Below, piece after piece: positions 46,359 through 54,597 of a stretch of 64,000 nucleotides of DNA. The DNA is taken from contig NZ_SRSF01000004.1 in assembly GCF_004803465.1 (NCBI RefSeq), forward strand, positions 186,001 through 250,000, in the 5' to 3' direction. The first letter of the stretch is position 1, and every line of letters begins with the position of its first letter. Source of the stretch: Neolewinella litorea. Lineage in GTDB: Bacteria > Bacteroidota > Bacteroidia > Chitinophagales > Saprospiraceae. The position numbers and the translations under genes were made by a program. Below the pieces are notes generated by a model. That model ran no database searches, was not told the DNA's origin, and was given only the letters and a program-made list of their open reading frames with translations.

Positions 46359-48080
46359 TCAGTTGATTTGGATGAGTGATCCCTTGAGGTCGAGGGTAGC
46401 ACCGGCCTCGAACTTGCCGGTGGAGGCGCTCTTGATGTCGACGGTGCTGCCGTCGATCAAGATTTTTCCCGAAGCTTTCAGGGTGAGGTCGCCGGCGCTT
46501 TCCAGGGTGATGCCCTGGGCGGACATTTCCAGCTGATTGCCGTTCGCGTCGGCGAGCAGCACCTTGCCGTCCTTGCCGAGCAGGTGCAGCTTGTCGCCAC
46601 CCGGCGTTTCGATCATGATGGATTCCTCGCCGTCGTGGAAGGTCAGGCGGTGCCCGCCGCGGCTGACGTAGCCGGTCTCCTCGTTCTCTTCGGTGGGCGG
46701 GAAGGGGGCCGGTCGGGCGGAGGAGTGCAGTCCGCCGAGGATCACCGGGAAGCGGGGGTCTTCGTGCAGGAAGCCCACGACCACTTCGTCGTCCACCTCG
46801 GGGCGGAAGGTGAGCCCGAGGTTGTTGCCGCCGAGTCCGTTGGCCAGGCGAGCCCAGTTCCCCGCCCCCTTGGGGGCGGTGGCGGGCAGGGTGATCTGGA
46901 TGCGCTCCTCGCCGAGGGGGTCGTCGTGGACCCGGACTACGGTAGCGATGTGCAGTCCGCTGGTGGCCGGCAGGAGCCCGCCCGCCGGAGGCGCGCTCAC
47001 CGCGAAGCGCTCCGTGAAGCGCTCCGGGCGCAGGCCCAGCTGGGCAGTGGTGGTCCAGCTGCCCGCCGTAAGCTCGTGGCGTAGTCCGCTCACGTAGGCC
47101 GGACCGTTATACACCGCGCCCAGCTTGTCGAGGGTTACGGTGTCGCCCACCGACACCTCGCCGGTGCCCTGGAAGCTGAGTGTGGCCCGTACCCGGCTGA
47201 CGGCACTGAAGCGGGCGGTGGCGTCGGACCAGGCGATGAGCTCCGCCGGTTCTACCCCGGCCCCGTGGACCTGCTGCTGGGGGTCGGTGTGGTGGACATC
47301 CGCCAGGGCGGCGGTGGAGTAGTCACCCGGGGCAGGGGCGCCCGGCGCGTTGGTCTCCGTTACGGTCTCGTCGTCGGCGGGGCGCCAGGCGTGGCTTTCC
47401 ACTTCCCGGTACTGCTGCCGCGCGTCAACCTCAAGGTCGAAGGCGGTGAGGTTGGCGCCGTACTCCAATTTGAGGGCGGGGGTGGGCGCCAGTTCGGGTT
47501 TGTTGATCGTGACCTTGCCGTCTTTGACCAGCACCACCATCCCGTTCGCTTCGGCCCGGCTGACCACGAAATCCCAGTCCGTGCAGAGGTGCTGGGTCAG
47601 TTCCGGCACGACCTCGCCCGTATTGGCCACGTCATCCTCCAGCTCGGCTTCCCGCAGCAGGGTTTCCAGGGCATCGGCGTCGCTCGCATCTTCGAAGTAA
47701 CGGGTGCGGCGGTTGACGGTCATGCGGAAGGCGGCATCCTTGCAGTTGACCACCAGGAGGGTGCGGTCGCCCTGCAGGCGAATGCGCTGACCTACGATCA
47801 CGCCCTTGAAAATGGGGAGGTCGGTGCCCTGGTAGCCGAAGTGCAGCTCGATCTCCTGGCCGGGGTCGAATGAGCCGCTCTCGCTCAGTTTGAACGTCTG
47901 ATCGGCCAGGCTGCCGTCCTGCAGCATCAGGGTGGCGGTGGGGATGCGGTTCACCTCCCGGTCGACGACCAGCGACAGGACGGGCAGGTTGGGCCCCAGG
48001 TCGGTTCCGCCGCTGATCACGGTGAAGCTCACGGCGGTAGCCGGCGCAACGGTGGGGATGTTTCTGCTGGGCAGGCTCAT
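46359..48080 (-). CDS. VgrG-like spike protein (Afp8-like)
   Basis: A 573-residue protein combining gp27-like and gp5-like parts. N-terminal VSFTVISGGTDLGPNLPVLSL, DFVVSRAEANGMVVLVKDGKV and the EYGANLTAFDLEV region match the phage-late-control D/gp27 fold. DDPLGEERIQITLPA, NWARLANGLGGNNLGLTFRPEVDDEVVVGFLHEDPRFPVILGGL is the OB-fold typical of VgrG, and the C-terminus (HLLGKDGKVLLADANGNQL, ITLESAGDLTLKASGKI) is the repeating beta-prism needle. It sits on the tube tip and carries PAAR. Its start overlaps the LysM gene stop by four bases. Confidence 0.93.
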   Translation of the reverse strand: MSLPSRNIPTVAPATAVSFTVISGGTDLGPNLPVLSLVVDREVNRIPTATLMLQDGSLADQTFKLSESGSFDPGQEIELHFGYQGTDLPIFKGVIVGQRIRLQGDRTLLVVNCKDAAFRMTVNRRTRYFEDASDADALETLLREAELEDDVANTGEVVPELTQHLCTDWDFVVSRAEANGMVVLVKDGKVTINKPELAPTPALKLEYGANLTAFDLEVDARQQYREVESHAWRPADDETVTETNAPGAPAPGDYSTAALADVHHTDPQQQVHGAGVEPAELIAWSDATARFSAVSRVRATLSFQGTGEVSVGDTVTLDKLGAVYNGPAYVSGLRHELTAGSWTTTAQLGLRPERFTERFAVSAPPAGGLLPATSGLHIATVVRVHDDPLGEERIQITLPATAPKGAGNWARLANGLGGNNLGLTFRPEVDDEVVVGFLHEDPRFPVILGGLHSSARPAPFPPTEENEETGYVSRGGHRLTFHDGEESIMIETPGGDKLHLLGKDGKVLLADANGNQLEMSAQGITLESAGDLTLKASGKILIDGSTVDIKSASTGKFEAGATLDLKGSLIQIN

Positions 48081-48772
48081 GCGGTCGGTACTTTGATGGG
48101 GGGGAAGGCCAGTTCCCGGCCGACGGGCAGGCTGCGGTAGCTCGACAGTTCATTGACCCGCGCTACGGCCTGCACGTAGTCCAGGTTGCCGTACACTTCC
48201 TGGCAGAGATTGGCCAGGGTGTCTCCGGCCCGCACCGTGCGCCGGTGGGTAAGGTCAGGGGAGAGCAGGTTGTTGATCAGTTCACCGAGCTTGTCCGAGA
48301 AACTGCCCTTGAAGGTCACTTCCGCCGTGGCGCGGATCGGTCGCCCGTCCGGCGTAAAGAGCTTGTACTTGTAGTTGAGCGCCGTCACCCGCCCCTTGAA
48401 GATCAGGGTGCCCCAGATCAGGGTGAAGTGCTTCATGTCGTGGGTATCGGAGTCCACGCTCAGCAGGAATTTTTTGAAGCGCTCGGTCTCGGCTACCACA
48501 TCCGGCCGTCGGATTCCGTCCAGGATTCCGGAAGCGTCGAAGATGAGCTGACAGCTGAAGGTGTTCGGCGGGGTCTTTTTGTAGGGCAGGGTGGTGGTGC
48601 TTTCGTCGCCGTTCGTGGCGCGCACCGTTTCGTCCACTTCGTATTCCACGGCGTGCTCCACGCCGTAGCTTTCCGGATTGATGAGCACCGGGAAGGTGGG
48701 CGGGGTAGCCGGCCGCTTGCGGTCGGCATCCTTGAAGGCGTGGATCTTCATTTTTTCCAGTGGGCCGAGCAT
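48077..48772 (-). CDS. LysM-domain baseplate/tube adaptor (Afp7-like)
   Basis: A 231-residue protein. The N-terminal 170 residues (MLGPLEKMKIHAFKD ... VLINPESYGVEHAVEY ... HFTLIWGTLIFKGRVTALNYKYKLF) are the CIS adaptor fold found next to the spike in Afp7-type proteins. The C-terminus is a LysM domain (HRRTVRAGDTLANLCQEVYG ... AVARVNELSSYRSLPVG), which in contractile systems mediates assembly rather than peptidoglycan binding. Start 3 bp after the DUF5908 gene. Confidence 0.9.
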   Translation of the reverse strand: MLGPLEKMKIHAFKDADRKRPATPPTFPVLINPESYGVEHAVEYEVDETVRATNGDESTTTLPYKKTPPNTFSCQLIFDASGILDGIRRPDVVAETERFKKFLLSVDSDTHDMKHFTLIWGTLIFKGRVTALNYKYKLFTPDGRPIRATAEVTFKGSFSDKLGELINNLLSPDLTHRRTVRAGDTLANLCQEVYGNLDYVQAVARVNELSSYRSLPVGRELAFPPIKVPTA

Positions 48773-48775
48773 GGG

Positions 48776-48955
48776 CTAGCGTTCTTTTTCGGTGCGCAGG
48801 ATCTCGAGGGTCTGCTCCACGGCTTCCCGGACCAGGGCGTCCTGTCCTTTCTGCTGGGTCTGACTCCGTTCGTGGGGCCGCAGTTGGGTCACCGGGGGCT
48901 GCCGTTCTTCGTTGGCCTTGACGGTGATGGTGAGTTGTCGGATGATGACGGGCAC
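48776..48955 (-). CDS. Small DUF5908-like protein, 59 aa, GTG start
   Basis: A 59-residue protein starting at a GTG at 48955 (MPVIIRQLTITVKANEERQ) and ending with a charged helix (REAVEQTLEILRTEKER). The start MPVIIRQLTI is the hallmark of DUF5908 proteins, tiny proteins encoded between the tube and LysM genes of Bacteroidota contractile injection clusters, corresponding in position to Afp6. Function is unknown. It is 11 bp after the tube-2 stop and 3 bp before the LysM start, and there is no ATG in frame, so it is easily missed by gene finders. Confidence 0.78.
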   Translation of the reverse strand: MPVIIRQLTITVKANEERQPPVTQLRPHERSQTQQKGQDALVREAVEQTLEILRTEKER

Positions 48956-48966
48956 GGGCAGGGGGT

Positions 48967-49401
48967 TTAGAGTTGGTGAAAGGTGCGGTAGCCGAGTTCC
49001 AGGGTTTCGATGACCAGGGCATTCTCCTCGGCGTTGAAGTCGGAGTAGCTCCACTTCCTGGGCCAGGCCCAGTCTACCTGCCAGCTGACGAGGGGTTCGC
49101 CCTGGGGATTGAGCAGATGAATGGTGACGTCGGTGGGCTCGACGATGAAGTCTTTGAAGGCCTGTATGCACCACTTGGAAAGCGCCGAATTGGTGGTCAG
49201 GGCCCGTTTCAGTACCAGATTGGTGTACTGGGTGCGCACCGGCAATACGTGCTCGAAGCGGTTTTCCCCTCCCTCCACCACGGTTTCGGTAGTGAATTCC
49301 ACGTTCAGTCCGCTCACCCCCTGGAAGCGGATGTCCTCATCACCCTGGTCGAAGCCGAAGTGCACGCTGAAGTGAAAGGCCAGTGGGAAGGGGGCTGCCA
49401 T
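48967..49401 (-). CDS. Tail tube protein 2 (Afp5-like, tube initiator)
   Basis: A 144-residue gp19/Hcp-fold tube protein. It begins MAAPFPLAFHFSVHFG and has the GVSGLNVEF and ENALVIETLELGYRTF segments of the T4 gp19 family. Its sequence differs clearly from the main tube gene, starting two bases after that gene's stop, and by analogy with Afp5 it probably makes the layer joining the tube to the spike adaptor rather than the long tube itself. Confidence 0.88.
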   Translation of the reverse strand: MAAPFPLAFHFSVHFGFDQGDEDIRFQGVSGLNVEFTTETVVEGGENRFEHVLPVRTQYTNLVLKRALTTNSALSKWCIQAFKDFIVEPTDVTIHLLNPQGEPLVSWQVDWAWPRKWSYSDFNAEENALVIETLELGYRTFHQL

Positions 49402-49402
49402 A

Positions 49403-49831
49403 TCAGGTCATTTGGGATATGCCCTCAGTGGCTACCTCGATGGTCTCCACGGCCACCTCGTTGGCGTCCGCCTTGAGTTCGGAGGGGGTATATTTTACCA
49501 CGAAGCAGTTCAGGGCGCGCCAGCTCATGACCGGCTCCAGGCTTTCGTTGAGCAGCTTGATGGTGAGGTCGCGGCGCTCGGTGGCGTTGAACTGGTGGCT
49601 GTTGAACCACTTGTAGAAGTCCGAGTCCGGGGCGATCGTGCCCCGCTTCATGGTGATGTTGCTGTAGGTGAGCATGCCCGGCATCTTGGTCTTGGAAGCC
49701 ACCGGACTGGCCCCTTCCCGGTACTCGATCACTTCGGTGCTGGACTCTAGGCCGGTCACTTCGGTAAAGCCGACACGCTCGCCCCCCCATTCCACAAGGA
49801 AGCTGAATTTTAGTAAAGGCAGGTTTGCCAT
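49403..49831 (-). CDS. Main tail tube protein (Afp1-like)
   Basis: A 142-residue tube protein of the T4 gp19 family. MANLPLLKFSFLVEWGG, FTEVTGLESSTEVIEYREG, TYSNITMKRGTIAPDSDFYKWF and the ending ALNCFVVKYTPSELKADANEVAVETIEVATEG are standard for the stacked inner tube of contractile systems, through which cargo passes. It follows the second sheath gene after 39 bp, the largest gap in the operon and a possible site for extra ribosome loading. Confidence 0.92.
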   Translation of the reverse strand: MANLPLLKFSFLVEWGGERVGFTEVTGLESSTEVIEYREGASPVASKTKMPGMLTYSNITMKRGTIAPDSDFYKWFNSHQFNATERRDLTIKLLNESLEPVMSWRALNCFVVKYTPSELKADANEVAVETIEVATEGISQMT

Positions 49832-49870
49832 GGTTGTAGGTTTTTGCGCGGACGCAGGTGCAAGGATGGG

Positions 49871-51577
49871 TTACGATTGGGCCTGTTGCTGGCTGAATCT
49901 CAGGATGATGAATTCCGCCGGCCGTACGGGGGCGAGGCTGATCTCGACGATCATGCGGCCCTCGGTCACGTCCAGGGCGGTCATGGTGCGGCCCAGCCCG
50001 ATGGCCACCCGGTAGGCCTCTTCGGCGCGGGCGCCCTGCAGGGCACCGGCCCGCCACTGGAGGTTGAGGAAGTTCTCGATCATGCCGCGCACGCGCAGCC
50101 AGGTGTTGGCGTCGTTGGGCTCGAATACGAAGGACTCGCAGGCTTTCTTGATGCTCTCCTCCAGGAAGATGAGCAGGCGGCGTACGTTGACGTACTTGTA
50201 TTCCCCGTCGTTGCCCGCCAGGGTGCGGGCGCCGAAGATGAGGGTGCCCTTGCCCGGAAAGGCCCGGATGGCGTTGATCGACTTGCCGGTGGGGTGGACG
50301 TTCAGGTCACTCAGTTGGGTGAGGGTGTAGCGGACGTCGGGACCGAGCACCCGCATCAGGCTTTCGTTGGCGGGTGCTTTCCAGACGCCGCGCGTGGCGT
50401 CTACCCGGGCGTATACGCCCGCCACCGCGCCGCTGGGGGGGTGGTAGGTGATGTCGTTCTCGATTCCCGCGGCAATAGTACCGTAGATGGGAAAGATGCG
50501 CCGCAGATTAGCGTCCGGGTCATAGGCCGCCACGAGGGCCTCCTGGAAGGCGGTATGGGCCTCTTCAAGGTCGGTCAGGGTAGCCGCATCGGAGGCGTCG
50601 TAGGCCGCGATGGCGGCATCGAGGTCGGTACGGGCGGCGGTAACCTCAGCCGTCAGGGCGGCGGGCGGCGCGGCTTCAAAATCGTCCAGGACATCGGTCA
50701 GGTCACTGGCGTCCGCCGGGGTAGTGTCCTGAATGGTTTGGTGGGCGGCGCTGATGCGGGCTATGCGTATGAAAGCGAGGATGTCGGGATTGTCCTCGTG
50801 CAATTCGGTGTGGTCGAAACCCGCGAGGGTGCTGCCGTCCGCCCGCCGGATGGTGAGGTTTTCCAGCAGGCCGAAATTTACGGGATGGTACAGGCTGGTC
50901 TTCAGCCAGGGGGTATACACGGCGCCGTAGCTCAGCTGGTTGACGCCGATGGCATCGCGAAAGTTGCCCCCCGGTGCCACGCTGGCCGGGGTGGTGCGCG
51001 CGGTGGTATCGTCGCGCGTCAGGTCACAGATCGTGAAGCGGTCCTGGAGTGTACCGCACTGCGCCAGGGCGGCCTTTTGGACGTCGGTCAGGGTGGTGGC
51101 GTCGGTGGCGGCCAGGTCAGGAAAGAGGAGCAGGGTGGGTTCGTCGACCTTAGCGATGGCCTCCAGGGCCATGCCGGGGTCGGTGAAGGCGGTATCCACA
51201 ATCTCGGCCTCTCCCGTGGAGGTGAAGGTGTAACCGCCCGTGGAGACGATGTAGCATTCGCCGCCCCCGTTGGCGTAGAACAGGCGGATGGCGTCGTAGA
51301 GGTAGTAGCGGATCGCCAGGTCGGAGCGTACGAATGCACCCGCCGCGTCGAGTTCGGCCTCACTGACGGTCAGGGGCGGGCCGGCACCGAAGATGGCTTC
51401 GTAGTCCATCTGGCTGGTGATGCGTACAGGTACGTTAATCAGGGTGTCTCCCGTCGGGGTGACCGTTTCGGCGGTATACCCCAGGAAGGCCGGAATGGCC
51501 GTTTCCACGGCGGCCACCGAGGGGGGCAGGGTACTTATTTCCTGGACGTATACGCCCGGGACTTTCTGGATGGACAT
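49871..51577 (-). CDS. Contractile tail sheath protein, 568 aa
   Basis: A 568-residue sheath subunit. The N-terminus (KVPGVYVQEISTLPPSVAAVETAIPAFLGYT) forms the linking arm; the C-terminal 150 residues (KSINAIRAFPGKGTLIFGARTLAGNDGEYKYVNVRRLL ... WRAGALQGARAEEAYRVAIGLGRT) are the conserved contractile core. A long variable insertion in the middle, including an Ala/Asp-rich helical stretch, faces outward in known sheaths. It is 74 residues longer than its neighbour, suggesting the two make different sheath layers. Confidence 0.93.
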   Translation of the reverse strand: MSIQKVPGVYVQEISTLPPSVAAVETAIPAFLGYTAETVTPTGDTLINVPVRITSQMDYEAIFGAGPPLTVSEAELDAAGAFVRSDLAIRYYLYDAIRLFYANGGGECYIVSTGGYTFTSTGEAEIVDTAFTDPGMALEAIAKVDEPTLLLFPDLAATDATTLTDVQKAALAQCGTLQDRFTICDLTRDDTTARTTPASVAPGGNFRDAIGVNQLSYGAVYTPWLKTSLYHPVNFGLLENLTIRRADGSTLAGFDHTELHEDNPDILAFIRIARISAAHQTIQDTTPADASDLTDVLDDFEAAPPAALTAEVTAARTDLDAAIAAYDASDAATLTDLEEAHTAFQEALVAAYDPDANLRRIFPIYGTIAAGIENDITYHPPSGAVAGVYARVDATRGVWKAPANESLMRVLGPDVRYTLTQLSDLNVHPTGKSINAIRAFPGKGTLIFGARTLAGNDGEYKYVNVRRLLIFLEESIKKACESFVFEPNDANTWLRVRGMIENFLNLQWRAGALQGARAEEAYRVAIGLGRTMTALDVTEGRMIVEISLAPVRPAEFIILRFSQQQAQS

Positions 51578-51592
51578 GAGCGGCGGCGGTTT

Positions 51593-53077
51593 TTAGCTGG
51601 TGGGTAAGTGTTGCATGAATTTCAGGATGATGAACTCGGCGGGGCGTACCGGCGCGACGGCAATGGTGACGATCATCCGGCCGTCGACGACGTCCTGAGG
51701 GGTCATCGTCTGGCCAAGTCCGATCGCCACGCGGAAGGCGTGCTCCTGTTTGGCCCCCTGCAGGGCACCGTCGCGCCAGAGCAGGGTCAGGAAGTTTTCG
51801 ATCATGGCCCGCACCCGCGTCCAGGTATTGGCGTCGTTGGGCTCGAAGACAAATTGGGCGGTGGCCTTCTGAATGGATTCTTCCAGCATGTTCATCAGGC
51901 GCCGGACCGACACGTAGCGGTACTCCCCGTCGTTGCCGGCCAGGGTGCGGGCGCCGTAGACCAGGATCCCTCGTCCGGTGAATTGCCGGATGGCGTTGAT
52001 CGATTTACCGGCGGTGACGTCTACGTTCAGGTCGCCGAGTTCGGATTGGCTAAAGACTTCGGTCAGTCCGTCGGCCGCGGTTACGCTCACGTTGGCGGGG
52101 GCTTTCCATACGCCGCGCGTACGGTCGACCATGGCGTAAAGGCCCGCTACCGCCCCGCTGGGGGGAACGTTGATCTGCGCATTGTTCAGGCCCCGCAGGA
52201 TGCTGCGGTAGGTCGACGATTGCTGATAAAGGGTCAGTTCCGCATCGGCCACGGCCTGGGGAGTGGTAGCGCCGGTCACGGCAGTCAGGAGGGGTTGCTC
52301 CTCGGCGATGAGCGTAGCCGAAAGGTCCTGCGCCGTTCCACCGGCGCCGATCTTGAATACGGCCCCGGCATCGTCCAGTACGTTGGCATCGATGGGCTTG
52401 GGGAGGCTGGTCACCAGCCAGGGGGTGTAGGCCGCGCCGTAGCTCAGGCCGACCGTGCCGGTGTTGTCGCGGAAGTCCGCCCCGTCGGTATCATCCTCCG
52501 GGAGATCCAGTATTGCTACCCGGTCTTTCAGGTCCTGACACTGTTTCAGGGCGGCATCCTGAAGGGCGTAGATCGGGTGGGTACCGCCGGTGAGGGAGAC
52601 GGCGTCGGGGAATAGCAGAATGGTCGGCTCGTCCCAGGTGGCCAGGGCATCAAGGCCTTGGGTAAAATCTCCCGACTGCGGGGTGGTGGTATCAACGAGC
52701 AGTTCCCCCACGGACACGATGAAGCAGTCGCCCCCGCCGTTGGCGTAGAACAGCTGCACGGCGGGGTAGAGGTAAAAGTCCTGGCTGAGGTCGGCGCTGA
52801 CGAACTGCAGGTTCTCATCGAGCAGCACCTCATTGATCGCGGGCGGGCGCCCGCGCCCGAACAGTTCCTCGAATTCAAGAAGCGAACCGATACGGATGGG
52901 CTGCGGTGGACGGTCCTCCTCGGCGGTAGTGGGATCCATGCCCGCGAGCAGGGGCCGTTCGGGCCTTTTCACCGTGTAGCCGATGAAGGCGGGCAGGGCG
53001 GTCTCCACGGCCGCTACCGAAGGTGGGAAGGTGGTGATTTCTTCGACGTAGACGCCGGGTCGGCGGTAGTTGGACAT
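51593..53077 (-). CDS. Contractile tail sheath protein, 494 aa
   Basis: A 494-residue sheath subunit, paralogous to the 568-residue neighbour, with the same ends: NYRRPGVYVEEITTFPPSVAAVETALPAFIGYT at the N-terminus and KSINAIRQFTGRGILVYGARTLAGNDGEYRYVSVRRLMNMLEES plus GDGALQGAK-like and RPAEFIILKFMQ near the C-terminus. It is the first sheath gene of the operon. Afp has three sheath genes; this cluster has two. Confidence 0.93.
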   Translation of the reverse strand: MSNYRRPGVYVEEITTFPPSVAAVETALPAFIGYTVKRPERPLLAGMDPTTAEEDRPPQPIRIGSLLEFEELFGRGRPPAINEVLLDENLQFVSADLSQDFYLYPAVQLFYANGGGDCFIVSVGELLVDTTTPQSGDFTQGLDALATWDEPTILLFPDAVSLTGGTHPIYALQDAALKQCQDLKDRVAILDLPEDDTDGADFRDNTGTVGLSYGAAYTPWLVTSLPKPIDANVLDDAGAVFKIGAGGTAQDLSATLIAEEQPLLTAVTGATTPQAVADAELTLYQQSSTYRSILRGLNNAQINVPPSGAVAGLYAMVDRTRGVWKAPANVSVTAADGLTEVFSQSELGDLNVDVTAGKSINAIRQFTGRGILVYGARTLAGNDGEYRYVSVRRLMNMLEESIQKATAQFVFEPNDANTWTRVRAMIENFLTLLWRDGALQGAKQEHAFRVAIGLGQTMTPQDVVDGRMIVTIAVAPVRPAEFIILKFMQHLPTS

Positions 53078-53088
53078 GCGGCTGTGAA

Positions 53089-53853
53089 TTAGGAAGGTTT
53101 GAAATGGAGGTCGAAGGCCGCCCCGTCCCAGTCGGCGAGGCGCAGATCGATCACGCCGATCAGGGTCGGGTCGCCCGTGAAGCCGAGCAGGATATTCTGG
53201 TTGGTGATGTTGCTGCCCGTGAAGCGGTAGAGGCCGGGCGGACGGCCCATGATCTCCACCCGGTATTCGTCGGCGGACGGTGCGGCGGCTTTTACGGCGA
53301 TGGTCTCCAGGATGGGATTGCCCGTTAGCAGGGGGTCGCGCAGCTGCACCTGGCTATCGGTGTTCGGCGTGAGTTGGGGCAGGGTAAGGGTGAAATCGCG
53401 GCTGGGCAGGTAGTGTACCGACCGGAGGTTGCCGCCGGTTAGTTCGTGCTCGGCAGTCACCGCCGAGGTCGCGTTTGTGAGGTGAAAGAGCCAGCCTTCC
53501 ACGGAGCTCATCCCGAAATCCGTGGCCGCGGCGAAGCCCGGGTCGCGCAGGTAAACCCCGAGTTGGAGCCGTACGCCCGGATCGGTTTCGTCGTAGGTGT
53601 CGCGGGCCAGCAGCCAGCCGCCGAGGGTGGAGGGTGTCCAGATGAAGGAATAGCGTTTCAGCAGGGCGGCGCCGTGGGCGGTGGGCCGGATGTCCAGCAG
53701 GTTGCGGACGTCGTAGCGCAAATAGTCGTTGCGCTGGGTAGTGCTCAGGGTATCGGTGGGTGCTACGGGCACGTTGCCGGCCATGGACCGCAGGTAATCC
53801 GGGTGCCAGCAGCGCAGGGTAAGCCATTTCGTAAAGCCGATGCGGAAGCCCAT
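53089..53853 (-). CDS. Unknown eCIS-associated protein, 254 aa
   Basis: No family recognised. The N-terminus (MGFRIGFTKWLTLRCWHPDYL) is followed by a beta-rich protein with no signal peptide or membrane segment; residues about 60-110 include RYSFIWTPSTLGGWLLARDT, and the C-terminus contains YRFTGSNITNQNILLGFTGD. It lies between the DUF4255 and first sheath genes with spacings of 2 and 11 bp, so it is almost certainly part of the particle or of its assembly. There is no counterpart in the classical Afp cluster. Confidence 0.7.
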   Translation of the reverse strand: MGFRIGFTKWLTLRCWHPDYLRSMAGNVPVAPTDTLSTTQRNDYLRYDVRNLLDIRPTAHGAALLKRYSFIWTPSTLGGWLLARDTYDETDPGVRLQLGVYLRDPGFAAATDFGMSSVEGWLFHLTNATSAVTAEHELTGGNLRSVHYLPSRDFTLTLPQLTPNTDSQVQLRDPLLTGNPILETIAVKAAAPSADEYRVEIMGRPPGLYRFTGSNITNQNILLGFTGDPTLIGVIDLRLADWDGAAFDLHFKPS

Positions 53854-53855
53854 GG

Positions 53856-54494
53856 TCAGGTGATGGTTTCGTTCAGGACGATCTCCGTGACCGGTGGGCC
53901 GGTGAGGGGCGTGTCGGGTACCAGTTCCACGTTGGCGGTCTGGAGGAGGTAGAGGGCGCTGGGCACTTGCTTGCCGCCCAGCATACTCCAGAGGTGGTTG
54001 TGTTCCTCGAAGGTGGGGGAGAGCAGGGTGAGTTTAAGGCTCCGTTCGCTGTAGAGGGCATTGGCCGGCCAGGGCACGCCGGGCTCGTCCGGCACGCGGT
54101 TGCGGTTCTGGAAGACGGCCACGACGTTGGAGAGGATCGTCAGCGCCGTGAGGTAGTTGTTGTGGTTGGCGGTGATGAGGACGTACAGGTTCAGCCCGAC
54201 CGGCGGATTGCGGTACAGGATGCCGTCGCTGTTGTCGGTGGCCAGCGGGTTGACGCGGTAATTGCGCTGGTTTTTCCGGGTGGGGTCCTCCTCCATCCGT
54301 ACCAGGGTGATCACTACCGAGTCGGTGAGGGGGTGGGTAGTGTTGGGGCCCGCGATGCCGTCGGAATCCGGGCGACTGATGTTCCCGATCACCGTCCGGT
54401 TCAGGGCGGAACTCTGAATCTCGTCCAACCGAAGCTGCAGGTAGCCGCGCAGGGCCATCAGCAGGTCGGATACGCGATCTTGGACGTTGGGCAT
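53856..54494 (-). CDS. DUF4255 tube/sheath terminator (Afp16-like)
   Basis: A 212-residue DUF4255 protein, the first gene of the operon. VSDLLMALRGYLQLRLDEIQ, SVVITLVRMEEDPTRKNQ and NPPVGLNLYVLITANHNNYLTALTILSNVVAVFQN are typical. In Afp/PVC the DUF4255 protein caps the distal end of tube and sheath and stops elongation. The start codon lies 55 bp downstream of the 34-bp palindrome. Confidence 0.9.
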   Translation of the reverse strand: MPNVQDRVSDLLMALRGYLQLRLDEIQSSALNRTVIGNISRPDSDGIAGPNTTHPLTDSVVITLVRMEEDPTRKNQRNYRVNPLATDNSDGILYRNPPVGLNLYVLITANHNNYLTALTILSNVVAVFQNRNRVPDEPGVPWPANALYSERSLKLTLLSPTFEEHNHLWSMLGGKQVPSALYLLQTANVELVPDTPLTGPPVTEIVLNETIT

Positions 54495-54548
54495 GGGTGT
54501 CGGGGGTAAGGAGTCTAAGTTCCCATCCCCGGCACCGCGGCGCGTCCC

Positions 54549-54582
54549 GGAAATCCATGATTTTTAAAAATCATGGATTTCC
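54549..54582. promoter_or_regulatory. Perfect 34-bp palindrome upstream of the eCIS operon
   Basis: GGAAATCCATGATTTTT at 54549-54565 is followed directly by its exact reverse complement to 54582. The left and right halves meet at TTTAAA with no spacer. It lies between the regulator stop (54598) and the first eCIS gene start (54494). No T-run follows on the minus strand, so a plain intrinsic terminator is less likely than an operator site, although the RNA could form a 14-bp hairpin. Confidence 0.65.
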
Positions 54583-54597
54583 CGATCTAGTCCTGCC

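Noticed and set aside
49844-51607. 587-residue plus-strand frame opposite the longer sheath gene
   Set aside because: High GC and codon bias keep the antisense frame open. The sheath protein on the minus strand has full family signatures and operon context.
27156-54494. Prophage or type VI secretion system
   Set aside because: There is no capsid, portal, terminase, lysis or integrase gene, and none of the T6SS membrane or ClpV genes. The DUF4255, LysM, CIS tape-measure and AAA+ ATPase set fits an eCIS.
54549-54582. Intrinsic terminator of the regulator gene
   Set aside because: The palindrome has no real loop and is not followed by a T-run on the minus strand, so it was listed as a regulatory site. 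Partial termination is still possible.
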